This document shows positions 56,671 to 64,000 of a DNA stretch of 64,000 nt, piece by piece; position 1 is the first letter of the stretch; each line of letters opens with the position of its first letter. Source of the DNA: Streptococcus oralis subsp. tigurinus. GTDB taxonomy: Bacteria > Bacillota > Bacilli > Lactobacillales > Streptococcaceae. A program made the translations under genes and the position numbers. Where the stretch lies: the NCBI RefSeq assembly GCF_002356415.1, contig NZ_AP018338.1, positions 62,001-126,000 on the forward strand, given 5' to 3'. Below the pieces are notes generated by a model. That model searched no databases. It saw nothing but the letters and a program-made list of their open reading frames with translations, and was not told the DNA's origin.

Positions 56671-58521
56671 ATGAATAAAAAACTAACAGATTACGTGATT
56701 GATCTGGTTGAAATTTTAAATAAACAGCAAAAACAAGTGTTTTGGGGGATATTCGATATTCTGAGTATGGTGGTTTCCATCATCGTATCTTATATCTTGT
56801 TTTATGGCCTTATAAATCCTGCGCCTGTGGACTATGTGATTTACACTCTTTTAGCCTTCCTTCTCTATCAAATCATGATTGCATTTTGGGGGCTAAATGC
56901 TAGTATCAGTCGTTATAGCAAGATTACGGATTTCATGAAAATCTTTTTCGGAGTGATGCTCAGCAGTGTTCTTTCTTATGGAATCTGCTATGCCTTTCTT
57001 CCATTGTTTTCTATCCGTTTCATCGTACTCTTCATTTTGTTGAGTACCTTCCTCATCTTGCTTCCTCGTATCACTTGGCAGCTGATTTATTCTAAGCGCA
57101 AGCAAGGTAGTGGAGATGGAGAGCATCGCCGTACCTTCTTGATCGGTGCTGGTGATGGTGGCGCCCTCTTTATGAACAGCTACCAACATCCAACTAGCGA
57201 GCTTGAGATAGTGGGGATTTTGGATAACGATGAAAAGAAAAAGGGACAAAAACTAGGTGGAATCCCAGTTTTGGGCTCTTATGATAATCTACCTGAATTG
57301 GCCAAACGTCACCAAATCGAGCGTGTTATCGTAGCAATCCCTTCGCTTGATCCATCAGAGTATGAACGTATCTTGCAGATGTGTAATAAACTAGGTGTCA
57401 AATGTTACAAGATGCCTAAAGTTGAGACGGTTGTTCAAGGTTTACATCAATCGGGTAGTGGTTTCCAAAAAATTGATATCACGGACCTTTTGGGCCGTCA
57501 GGAAATTCGCCTTGACGAATCACGTCTGGGTACTGAGATTACAGGCAAGACCATCTTGGTGACAGGAGCTGGTGGTTCGATTGGTTCGGAAATTTGTCGC
57601 CAGATTAGCCGCTTCAACCCAGAGCGTATCGTCTTGCTTGGACATGGTGAAAATTCAATCTACCTTATTTATCATGAGTTGATTCGTAAATTCCAAGGGA
57701 TTGATTATGTTCCTGTCATTGCAGATATTCAGGATTATGATCGTCTTTTACAAGTGTTTGAACAGTACAAACCAGCTATCATCTACCATGCTGCAGCCCA
57801 CAAACATGTTCCAATGATGGAGCGCAATCCAAAAGAAGCCTTCAAGAACAATATCCTCGGGACCTACAATGTTGCCAAGGCTGTTGATGAGGCCAAAGTA
57901 CCTAAGATGGTCATGATTTCGACTGACAAGGCGGTTAATCCGCCGAATGTTATGGGGGCGACTAAGCGCGTGGCAGAGTTGATTGTCACTGGCTTTAACC
58001 AACGTAGCAAATCAACCTACTGTGCAGTTCGTTTTGGGAATGTTCTTGGTAGCCGTGGTAGCGTGATTCCTGTTTTTGAACGCCAGATTGCTGAAGGTGG
58101 TCCTGTAACGGTGACAGACTTCCGTATGACACGTTACTTCATGACCATTCCAGAGGCTAGCCGTCTGGTCATCCATGCTGGCGCTTATGCCAAGGACGGA
58201 GAAGTCTTTATCCTTGATATGGGCAAACCGGTCAAGATCTACGACTTGGCTAAGAAAATGGTCCTTCTAAGCGGGCACACGGAAAGTGAAATTCCAATCG
58301 TTGAGGTCGGTATCCGACCAGGTGAAAAACTCTATGAAGAACTCTTGGTTTCGACCGAATTGGTTGATAACCAAGTCATGGATAAGATTTTCGTTGGTAA
58401 GGTTAACGTCATGCCTCTAGAAGCCATCGATCAAAAGATTGAAGAATTCCGTTCACTCAGTGGAGATGAGCTCAAAGAAGCAATTATTTCCTTTGCAAAT
58501 GAGACAACCCATGCTGAGTAA
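56671..58521 (+). CDS. CapD/FlaA1-like membrane nucleotide-sugar 4,6-dehydratase (616 aa)
   Basis: Four membrane helices lie at residues 25-130. A first Rossmann domain follows (TFLIGAGDGGALFMN near 150). The catalytic dehydratase domain has VTGAGGSIGSEICRQ near 293, AAAHKHVPMMERNP and the active-site MISTDKAVNPPNVMGATKR near 415. Enzymes of this type convert UDP-GlcNAc to a 4-keto-6-deoxy sugar for glycan synthesis. It is followed by a strong terminator. Confidence 0.88.
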   Translation: MNKKLTDYVIDLVEILNKQQKQVFWGIFDILSMVVSIIVSYILFYGLINPAPVDYVIYTLLAFLLYQIMIAFWGLNASISRYSKITDFMKIFFGVMLSSVLSYGICYAFLPLFSIRFIVLFILLSTFLILLPRITWQLIYSKRKQGSGDGEHRRTFLIGAGDGGALFMNSYQHPTSELEIVGILDNDEKKKGQKLGGIPVLGSYDNLPELAKRHQIERVIVAIPSLDPSEYERILQMCNKLGVKCYKMPKVETVVQGLHQSGSGFQKIDITDLLGRQEIRLDESRLGTEITGKTILVTGAGGSIGSEICRQISRFNPERIVLLGHGENSIYLIYHELIRKFQGIDYVPVIADIQDYDRLLQVFEQYKPAIIYHAAAHKHVPMMERNPKEAFKNNILGTYNVAKAVDEAKVPKMVMISTDKAVNPPNVMGATKRVAELIVTGFNQRSKSTYCAVRFGNVLGSRGSVIPVFERQIAEGGPVTVTDFRMTRYFMTIPEASRLVIHAGAYAKDGEVFILDMGKPVKIYDLAKKMVLLSGHTESEIPIVEVGIRPGEKLYEELLVSTELVDNQVMDKIFVGKVNVMPLEAIDQKIEEFRSLSGDELKEAIISFANETTHAE

Positions 58522-58547
58522 GGGTGACTAATTAACTAATTATAAAT

Positions 58548-58588
58548 AAAAGGCCAAGGTTCTGTTTGTACAGGACCCTGGCCTTTTT
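58548..58588 (+). terminator. terminator after the CapD-like gene
   Basis: AAAGGCCA-GGT-CTGT pairs with ACAG-ACC-TGGCCTTT, then Ts. It may also serve the convergent HAD gene. Confidence 0.9.
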
Positions 58589-58616
58589 ACTCTGTAATTT
58601 CAAATCGTTGTATTAT

Positions 58617-59246
58617 TTATAGTTGCCTAATGATATCGTCAATGGTACGGGCAATCCAATCAGGTTGATAGCTGAGCAAATCAGCCTCTTCTCCAAATCC
58701 CCAAGTAACAGCAAACTTTTTAATGCCAGTTTCTTGGGCTCCAATCATATCAAATTTGGTGTCCCCGATGATGAGGACTTGGTCTGCAGGGAGTCGATAC
58801 GTCTGTAAGGCGTAACGGATGACATCCGCCTTGTGAGGCGTTTCAGGACTGGAACCGAAAATGCCATCAAAGAAATGATGGATTCCCAGATTTTTAGTCA
58901 TATCATGAGCAGTAGGAGTATTCTTTGTTGTAGTGATGTAGAGAGGGTAGTTTTGCGAAAGCTCTTGGAGTAATTCCGTTATTCGGGGGAAGAGTTGGGC
59001 TTCGTGGATTCCTTTTTTCTTATAGTAAGAACGATAGATTTGAACAGCTTCTGAGATTTGTTCTTTTGGAAGGCAGGTCGCAAAACTACTTTCAAGCGGC
59101 GGGCCCATAAAACCACGAATAGTTTTGGCATCAGGGCTTGGAACTCCTAGTTGTTCAAAGGTATAGGTGAAGGCATTGTGGATCCCAATGGAGCTGTCAA
59201 CCAGGGTTCCGTCTAGATCAAAAAAGATAGCTGAGATAGAGGACAT
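58617..59246 (-). CDS. HAD-family phosphatase, phosphoglycolate phosphatase-like (209 aa)
   Basis: HAD motif I is FFDLDGTLVDSS at residues 8-19, motif II ITTTKNTPTA near 105, the Lys motif TPHKADVI near 138 and motif III IIGDTKFDMIGAQ near 160. The cap domain lies between I and II. The substrate is not readable. It is 27 bases behind sdaAA and probably in the same transcript. Confidence 0.85.
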   Translation of the reverse strand: MSSISAIFFDLDGTLVDSSIGIHNAFTYTFEQLGVPSPDAKTIRGFMGPPLESSFATCLPKEQISEAVQIYRSYYKKKGIHEAQLFPRITELLQELSQNYPLYITTTKNTPTAHDMTKNLGIHHFFDGIFGSSPETPHKADVIRYALQTYRLPADQVLIIGDTKFDMIGAQETGIKKFAVTWGFGEEADLLSYQPDWIARTIDDIIRQL

Positions 59247-59273
59247 GATTTCTCCTAATAGATATAGATAAGC

Positions 59274-60146
59274 TTATTCTCCGAAGATTTCTTTTTGTAG
59301 GCGACGACCAGTCGGAGTGGCTGCAAGTCCACCTTCAGCCGTTTCACGAAAGGCAGTTGGGAGGCTGGATCCGACTTGGTACATGGCATCGATAACTTCA
59401 TCGACAGGGATTTTAGATTCGATACCTGCCAAGGCCATATCAGCCGCGATAAAGGCAAAGCTGGCTCCCATGGCATTTCGTTTGACACATGGAACCTCAA
59501 CCAGACCAGCGACGGGATCGCAGATGAGACCCAGCATATTTTTAATGACAAAGGCGATGGCTTGGCTAGCCTGATAGGGAGTTCCACCTGCAGCCAAGGT
59601 TAAGGCTGCGGCACTCATGGCAGAGGCCGATCCGACTTCGGCCTGGCAGCCACCTTCAGCACCTGAGATAGAAGCGTTGTTTGCGATAACCAATCCAAAG
59701 GCGCCTGCTGCAAAGAGGAAATCGAGCTGTTCTTTGTGGCTGAGGTCAAGTTTTTGGCTAGCTGCAGTAAGAACGGCTGGCAAACAACCAGCACTTCCTG
59801 CGGTTGGAGTGGCACAGACCAAGCCCATTTTAGCGTTGTGTTCGTTAACCGCGATGGCATTTCGGGCTGCTGATAGGATGGTAAAGTCTGACAAGGCCTT
59901 GCCACTTTTGAGATGGCGATCTAGCTTGGCAGCATCTCCACCCGTTAGACCACTGCGGGATTTGTTTTCACTAAGGCCAAGCTCGACAGAGGCTTTCATG
60001 ACTTCTAGATTGCGTTCCATGAGGAGGAGAACTTCGTCTCGGCATCGGCCAGTCAGTTCATATTCTGTCGCAATCATGAGTTCTGCGACATTTCCTTGGA
60101 AGTCTAGGTCTGCCTGCTCGACCAATTCTTTGATAGAATAAAACAT
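59274..60146 (-). CDS. sdaAA: L-serine dehydratase alpha subunit, iron-sulfur dependent (290 aa)
   Basis: It makes pyruvate and ammonia from L-serine with the beta subunit. The Fe-S cluster cysteines lie in CATPTAGSAGCLPAV near residue 131, GLICDPVAGLVEVPCVKRNA near 218. SISGAEGGCQAEVGSASAMS is also typical. It lies 8 bases after sdaAB. Length is normal for the split-subunit form. Confidence 0.93.
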   Translation of the reverse strand: MFYSIKELVEQADLDFQGNVAELMIATEYELTGRCRDEVLLLMERNLEVMKASVELGLSENKSRSGLTGGDAAKLDRHLKSGKALSDFTILSAARNAIAVNEHNAKMGLVCATPTAGSAGCLPAVLTAASQKLDLSHKEQLDFLFAAGAFGLVIANNASISGAEGGCQAEVGSASAMSAAALTLAAGGTPYQASQAIAFVIKNMLGLICDPVAGLVEVPCVKRNAMGASFAFIAADMALAGIESKIPVDEVIDAMYQVGSSLPTAFRETAEGGLAATPTGRRLQKEIFGE

Positions 60147-60154
60147 GTTTCCTC

Positions 60155-60826
60155 CTACTTAAAGAAATTGACATTGTGGAGATGAGGGATTTTTCGGATT
60201 TCTTCAATCGCCTCTTCGCAACTTCGACTATCGACTTCGATAATCATAATGGCTTTTTCTCCAGCTTTTTCCCGAGTCACATTCATCTGAGCGATGTTGA
60301 TATCAAAACGAGAGAGGGCTTCTGTGACGTGGGCAATCATACCCGGAATATCCTGATGCACGATGATGATGGTCGGGGTATTCATGTTGAGAGAGACGGC
60401 AAAACCATTGAGTTCCGTAACTTGAATATTTCCCCCACCGATGGAAATCCCTGTCACACTAATGGACTTATGGTCATTCTTTACAGTGATTTTAGTGGTG
60501 TTAGGGTGAGGAGCATTGCTGTCTTTCTGAATGGTCCAGACAATCTTGATGCCCCGTTTATGGGCAATCTCGAGACTGTTTGGGATGTCGGGATCATCCG
60601 TATCCATACCCAAAATACCAGCGACGAGAGCAAGGTCCGTTCCATGACCACGGTAGGTCTTGGCAAATGAGTTAAATAATTGGAATTCTACCTCTGTTGG
60701 CGTATCGTCAAAGATGGAAGAGACGATTTTTCCGATACGAACGGCACCAGCTGTATGGCTACTTGATGGGCCAATCATAACAGGCCCGATAATATCAAAG
60801 ACAGATTGAAAACGAAGTGATTGCAT
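60155..60826 (-). CDS. sdaAB: L-serine dehydratase beta subunit (223 aa)
   Basis: The N-terminal FDIIGPVMIGPSSSHTAGAV is the hallmark of the beta subunit. The C-terminal 70 residues form an ACT domain (NTPTIIIVHQDIPGMIAHVT) that senses an amino acid. First gene of the minus-strand sdaAB-sdaAA-HAD operon. Confidence 0.93.
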   Translation of the reverse strand: MQSLRFQSVFDIIGPVMIGPSSSHTAGAVRIGKIVSSIFDDTPTEVEFQLFNSFAKTYRGHGTDLALVAGILGMDTDDPDIPNSLEIAHKRGIKIVWTIQKDSNAPHPNTTKITVKNDHKSISVTGISIGGGNIQVTELNGFAVSLNMNTPTIIIVHQDIPGMIAHVTEALSRFDINIAQMNVTREKAGEKAIMIIEVDSRSCEEAIEEIRKIPHLHNVNFFK

Positions 60827-61003
60827 CTGTTTCCCCTTACAAAGATTCTTATATCTATTATATCAAAGAATGAACCTCTGCGCTTATTTCCCTTATCAAA
60901 AACTTAAAATGATTAAAGATGGTATAAAATAAGGTCTTTTGTGACAAAAACCTTCGTAAAACGGTAAATATAAAACATTTTTGTAATATTTCTACATATA
61001 ACC

Positions 61004-61020
61004 GTTAAACAACAGTAACA
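61004..61020 (-). promoter_or_regulatory. possible WalR (VicR) site upstream of the LysM gene
   Basis: On the minus strand the 17 bases read TGTTAC-TGTTG-TTTAAC, close to the WalR consensus TGTWAH-N5-TGTWAH with one mismatch. WalRK controls LysM cell wall proteins in pneumococcus, which fits, but a single imperfect site is weak evidence. Confidence 0.35.
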
Positions 61021-61067
61021 TTTAAAAGGTATCATAGATATATTCAATAGAAGGAGAATTTTTAGAT

Positions 61068-61673
61068 ATGTCATTAACAACTAAAAAAATCAAAACAACT
61101 ATCGCAGGAGTAGCAGCTTTGCTTGCTTTCTTTGCCCCAGCTCTTGCCTCTGCACAAGAAACTGTAACTTACACTGTTAAATCAGGTGATACTCTTTCAG
61201 AAATTGCTGAGAAGTACAACACGACTGCTGAAAAATTAGCAGCAAAAAACAACATTAAAGATATTCACCTTATCTATGTTGACCAAGTTTTGGTCATCGA
61301 AGGGACAGCTTCTACTGCAGCTCCAGCAGCAACAACGGAAGAAACAGCTCCAGTAGCTACAGAAACAGTTGAAGAAGCTCCAGCAGCAACAACAACTTAT
61401 GAAGCACCAACAGCAGAAAGCAACACTGCAGCAGCTTCTACTGTAAGTGGTTCTGAAGCAGAAGCCAAAGAATGGATCGCTCAAAAAGAATCAGGTGGTA
61501 GCTACACAGCTACAAACGGCCAATACATCGGACGTTACCAATTGACAGATTCATACTTGAACGGTGACTACTCAGCTGAAAACCAAGAACGTGTAGCAGA
61601 TGCCTACGTTGCAGGACGTTACGGTTCATGGACAGCTGCCAAGAACTTCTGGCTTAACAACGGTTGGTATTAA
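61068..61673 (+). CDS. secreted LysM protein with lysozyme-like C-terminal domain (201 aa)
   Basis: Signal peptide to about residue 29 (FFAPALASAQ). LysM domain at 33-77 (YTVKSGDTLSEIAEKYNTTA), then an Ala/Thr/Glu/Pro-rich linker. The C-terminal domain, AKEWIAQKESGGSYTATNG, IGRYQLTDSYLNGDYS and GRYGSWTAAKNFW, has the small transglycosylase-like fold with a catalytic-type Glu in KESGG. It would bind and probably cut peptidoglycan. GAAGGAG precedes the ATG. Confidence 0.88.
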   Translation: MSLTTKKIKTTIAGVAALLAFFAPALASAQETVTYTVKSGDTLSEIAEKYNTTAEKLAAKNNIKDIHLIYVDQVLVIEGTASTAAPAATTEETAPVATETVEEAPAATTTYEAPTAESNTAAASTVSGSEAEAKEWIAQKESGGSYTATNGQYIGRYQLTDSYLNGDYSAENQERVADAYVAGRYGSWTAAKNFWLNNGWY

Positions 61674-61680
61674 GAATACA

Positions 61681-61703
61681 AGAGTCCTTTAGGGCTCTTT
61701 TTT
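61681..61703 (+). terminator. terminator after the LysM gene
   Basis: AGAGTCC/GGGCTCT hairpin around TTTA, then T5. Confidence 0.85.
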
Positions 61704-61805
61704 GTTTCTCTATAACAAAAAGCGTAACAATCTTCTCAGTAATGCTCTATTTGTATAATTCCAACGAAATTCTTCAAATTGTTTTAAAACTCAAATAGTA
61801 TAAAT

Positions 61806-61847
61806 AAGCTTATTATATGTAAAAATATATCATATAATAAGCTTTTT
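61806..61847. other. perfect 14-base inverted repeat in the leader before the binding protein
   Basis: AAGCTTATTATATG (61806-61819) and CATATAATAAGCTT (61831-61844) are exact complements with an 11-base AT loop, followed by TTTC. It could be an extra terminator or a binding site. It lies 35 bases upstream of the promoter. Confidence 0.55.
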
Positions 61848-61880
61848 CTTGATTTAAATGAAATAAAATACAGTTTTCTC

Positions 61881-61909
61881 TTGACAAACGAGAATGAGAG
61901 GAGTATTAT
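61881..61909 (+). promoter_or_regulatory. promoter of the binding protein-argG unit
   Basis: -35 TTGACA (61881-61886), a 17-base spacer and -10 TATTAT (61904-61909). The AT-rich TATACAATAATAAAGTATA just after it is an imperfect palindrome that could be an ArgR (ARG box) site. Confidence 0.7.
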
Positions 61910-61950
61910 TTATACAATAATAAAGTATAAAAATAAAAGGAGGCTCTTCT

Positions 61951-62757
61951 ATGAATAAAGTGAAGAAGGTGTTGATGACGATGTTTGGTTTGCTTATGTT
62001 TCCCTTATTGTTTGCTTGTAGTAACAGTCAGTCCCAAGGTGTTGAAGCCATTAAGGCTAAAGGAAAATTGGTGGTGGCCCTAAATCCAGAGTTTGCTCCA
62101 TTTGAATATCAGAAATTGGTTGATGGGAAAAATCAGATTGTAGGTTCAGATGTTGAGCTAGCCAAAGCCATCGCAAAGGAACTAGGTGTAGAAGTGGAGT
62201 TCTCTCCAATGAGTTTTGACAATGTACTGGCTAGTCTTGATTCAGGTAAGGCCGATCTTGCCATATCAGGTGTTTCTAAAACGGAGGAGAGAAGTCAAGT
62301 TTACGATTTTTCAATTCCCTACTACACTTCGAAAAATAAGGTTATCGTAAGAAAATCTGAATTAACGAATTACCAATCAGTCAAGGATTTGGCTCAGAAA
62401 AAGGTTGGAGCGCAGAAAGGTTCTATCCAGGAAACTCTGGCCAAAGAAACCTTGCAGGATTCTTCTCTCGTTTCACTTCCTAAAAATGGAAATTTGATAA
62501 CAGATTTGAAATCAGGGCAACTGGATGCGGTTATCTTTGAGGAACCAGTGGCGAAAGGATTTGTAGAGAATAATCCAGACCTAGCCATCGCTGAGTTTGA
62601 TTTTGACAATGACAAAGAAGATTCCTACGCTGTTGCGATGAAAAAAGACAGTAAAGAATTAAAAGAGGCGATTGACAAAACCATCCAGAAGTTGAAGGAT
62701 TCTGGGGAGTTGGACAAATTGATTGACGATGCTTTTAAAGCTTCTATCGAAAAATAG
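61951..62757 (+). CDS. amino acid ABC transporter substrate-binding lipoprotein (268 aa)
   Basis: Lipobox LLFAC with Cys23. Family 3 solute-binding pattern: GKLVVALNPEFAPFEYQK, GSDVELAKAIAKELGVEVEF and DLAISGVSKTEERSQVYDFS. No permease or ATPase gene is adjacent. The argG gene 15 bases downstream suggests that it binds arginine or a related amino acid, but the ligand is inferred from context. AAAGGAGG sets the ATG. Confidence 0.85.
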   Translation: MNKVKKVLMTMFGLLMFPLLFACSNSQSQGVEAIKAKGKLVVALNPEFAPFEYQKLVDGKNQIVGSDVELAKAIAKELGVEVEFSPMSFDNVLASLDSGKADLAISGVSKTEERSQVYDFSIPYYTSKNKVIVRKSELTNYQSVKDLAQKKVGAQKGSIQETLAKETLQDSSLVSLPKNGNLITDLKSGQLDAVIFEEPVAKGFVENNPDLAIAEFDFDNDKEDSYAVAMKKDSKELKEAIDKTIQKLKDSGELDKLIDDAFKASIEK

Positions 62758-62772
62758 AAAGAAGGAAGAGAA

Positions 62773-63969
62773 ATGAATAAGGAAAAAGTTATTTTAGCCT
62801 ATTCAGGTGGATTGGATACATCAGTTGCTATTACATGGTTAAAAAAAGACTATGATGTGATCGCTGTTTGTATGGATGTGGGTGAAGGAAAAGATTTGGA
62901 GTTCATCCATGATAAAGCTCTCAAGGTTGGGGCTGTAGAGTCTTATGTCATTGATGTTAAGGAAGAATTTGCTAATGACTATGTTTTAGTGGCCCTTCAG
63001 GCTCATGCCTACTATGAACAAAAGTACCCCTTAGTATCTGCTCTGAGTCGCCCTCTTATTTCAAAAAAACTCGTTGAAATAGCTCATCAGACGGGGGCAA
63101 CTACAATTGCCCATGGTTGTACAGGTAAGGGAAACGACCAAGTTCGGTTTGAAGTCTCTATTGCAGCTTTGGATCCCAATTTAAAAGTAGTTGCGCCTGT
63201 TCGTGAGTGGAAATGGTCTCGTGAAGAAGAAATCCAATATGCCAAAGAAAATGGCGTTCCAGTTCCTGCTGACCTTGATAATCCTTACTCTGTCGATCAA
63301 AATCTTTGGGGACGTGCAAATGAATGTGGTGTCTTGGAAAATCCTTGGAACCAAGCACCAGAAGAAGCATTTGGAATCACATCTTCACCAGAAGAGGCGC
63401 CAGACAGTCCAGAATTTATTGACATTGAGTTTAGCTGCGGGGTGCCCATCTCCCTCAATGGAGAAAAGATGAAAGTGGCGGATTTGATTCAAAATCTAAA
63501 TGAAATTGCAGGCAAACACGGTGTCGGTCGTATTGACCATGTGGAAAATCGCCTAGTCGGTATTAAGTCAAGAGAGATTTATGAGTGCCCAGGTGCTGTG
63601 ACTTTATTGGTAGCTCATAAGGAGATTGAAGACTTGACTCTTGTGAGAGAAGTGGCTCATTTCAAACCCATTATCGAAAATGAGTTGTCCAATCTCATCT
63701 ATAATGCCTTGTGGTTTAGCCCAGCAACTCAGGCTTTGATTGCCTATATCAAGGAGACACAGAAAGTTGTCAATGGAACTGCAAAAGTTAAACTTTACAA
63801 GGGAAACGCCCAGGTAGTGGCTCGAAAATCACCAAATTCTCTTTACGATGAAAATTTGGCGACTTATACCAGTGCGGATACCTTTGACCAAGATGCGGCT
63901 GTTGGATTTATCAAGCTTTGGGGGCTTCCGACTAAGGTTTATTCAGAAGTTCAGAAAAATGTAGAGTAG
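62773..63969 (+). CDS. argG: argininosuccinate synthase (398 aa)
   Basis: It joins citrulline and aspartate with ATP in arginine synthesis. The N-type ATP pyrophosphatase motif is [17 protein letters not shown] at residues 7-23. [18 protein letters not shown] near 115, [10 protein letters not shown] and [13 protein letters not shown] are family signatures. It is 15 bases after the binding protein and is followed by a probable argH start, as in other arginine operons. Confidence 0.95.
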   Translation: MNKEKVILAYSGGLDTSVAITWLKKDYDVIAVCMDVGEGKDLEFIHDKALKVGAVESYVIDVKEEFANDYVLVALQAHAYYEQKYPLVSALSRPLISKKLVEIAHQTGATTIAHGCTGKGNDQVRFEVSIAALDPNLKVVAPVREWKWSREEEIQYAKENGVPVPADLDNPYSVDQNLWGRANECGVLENPWNQAPEEAFGITSSPEEAPDSPEFIDIEFSCGVPISLNGEKMKVADLIQNLNEIAGKHGVGRIDHVENRLVGIKSREIYECPGAVTLLVAHKEIEDLTLVREVAHFKPIIENELSNLIYNALWFSPATQALIAYIKETQKVVNGTAKVKLYKGNAQVVARKSPNSLYDENLATYTSADTFDQDAAVGFIKLWGLPTKVYSEVQKNVE

Positions 63970-63996
63970 TGACGCGATAGAAAGGGACGACAGGAT

Positions 63997-64000
63997 ATGT
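63997..64000 (+). CDS. probable start of the next gene (argH expected), cut by the window end
   Basis: An ATG at 63997 lies behind AAAGGGA (63981-63987), 28 bases after the argG stop. argH normally follows argG. Only the first codon is visible, so the identity is inferred from order alone. Confidence 0.3.

Overview
The window is low-GC Gram-positive chromosome. Gene content and protein sequences (ctsR-clpC, dltXABCD, adcRCBA, an intracellular N-glycan glycosidase set, LPXTG and lipobox proteins, argG) point to a mitis-group Streptococcus (S. mitis, S. oralis or S. pneumoniae relatives). This assignment rests on recognised proteins and recalled pneumococcal gene order, not on a search.

Layout. 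(1) About 1-7200: the right part of an integrated element resembling a phage satellite (PICI-like). It has a run of very short overlapping genes, a DNA-binding protein, a VirE-type helicase/ATPase, an iteron-bearing putative origin, a DUF3954-like protein, two coiled-coil proteins, a GC-rich structured patch, an ArpU-like late regulator and an Sm-like protein. The integrase end lies left of the window. (2) 7200-13000: CtsR-controlled ctsR-clpC, then a nadR-pnuC-Nudix NAD salvage operon. (3) 13200-16660: a DUF6287-type lipoprotein, a DUF1275 membrane protein, and dus-hslO on the minus strand. (4) 16900-23610: the dlt operon for teichoic acid D-alanylation and a wall-anchored 5'-nucleotidase. 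(5) 23750-27215: the zinc uptake operon adcRCBA with an AdcR box. (6) 27700-42235: an N-glycan foraging locus. It holds GH29, GH92, GH125, GH38, a ROK protein and GH20, followed by an ABC importer matching NgtP1-NgtP2-NgtS behind a promoter with a good cre site. The importer carries no ATPase gene, so a shared one encoded elsewhere is expected. (7) 42390-45540: a CPBP protease and an EntA-type immunity protein without a bacteriocin, then trhO and a DUF4299 gene. (8) 45690-51160: an AT-rich island with a TPR-type (RRNPP-like) regulator, a 73-residue orphan, a BcrA-type ABC pair, a DUF4097-like protein and a C39 peptidase ABC exporter. It is bounded on the right by a decayed 3' end of a second DUF4299 gene. 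(9) 51385-58520: a membrane protein, a padR-DUF1700-DUF4097 operon with two matching palindromes upstream, an MFS transporter, a GT2 glycosyltransferase and a CapD-like dehydratase. (10) 58600-64000: an HAD phosphatase and serine dehydratase subunits on the minus strand, a LysM protein, an amino-acid-binding lipoprotein, argG and the first bases of a probable argH.

The most notable leads are the C39 exporter island, which has no recognisable precursor and appears to have replaced a DUF4299 paralogue; the iteron-flanked AT-rich origin of the satellite; the contiguous N-glycan glycosidase-importer locus; and two DnaA-box-like palindromes in a 520-base gene-poor stretch before the fucosidase.
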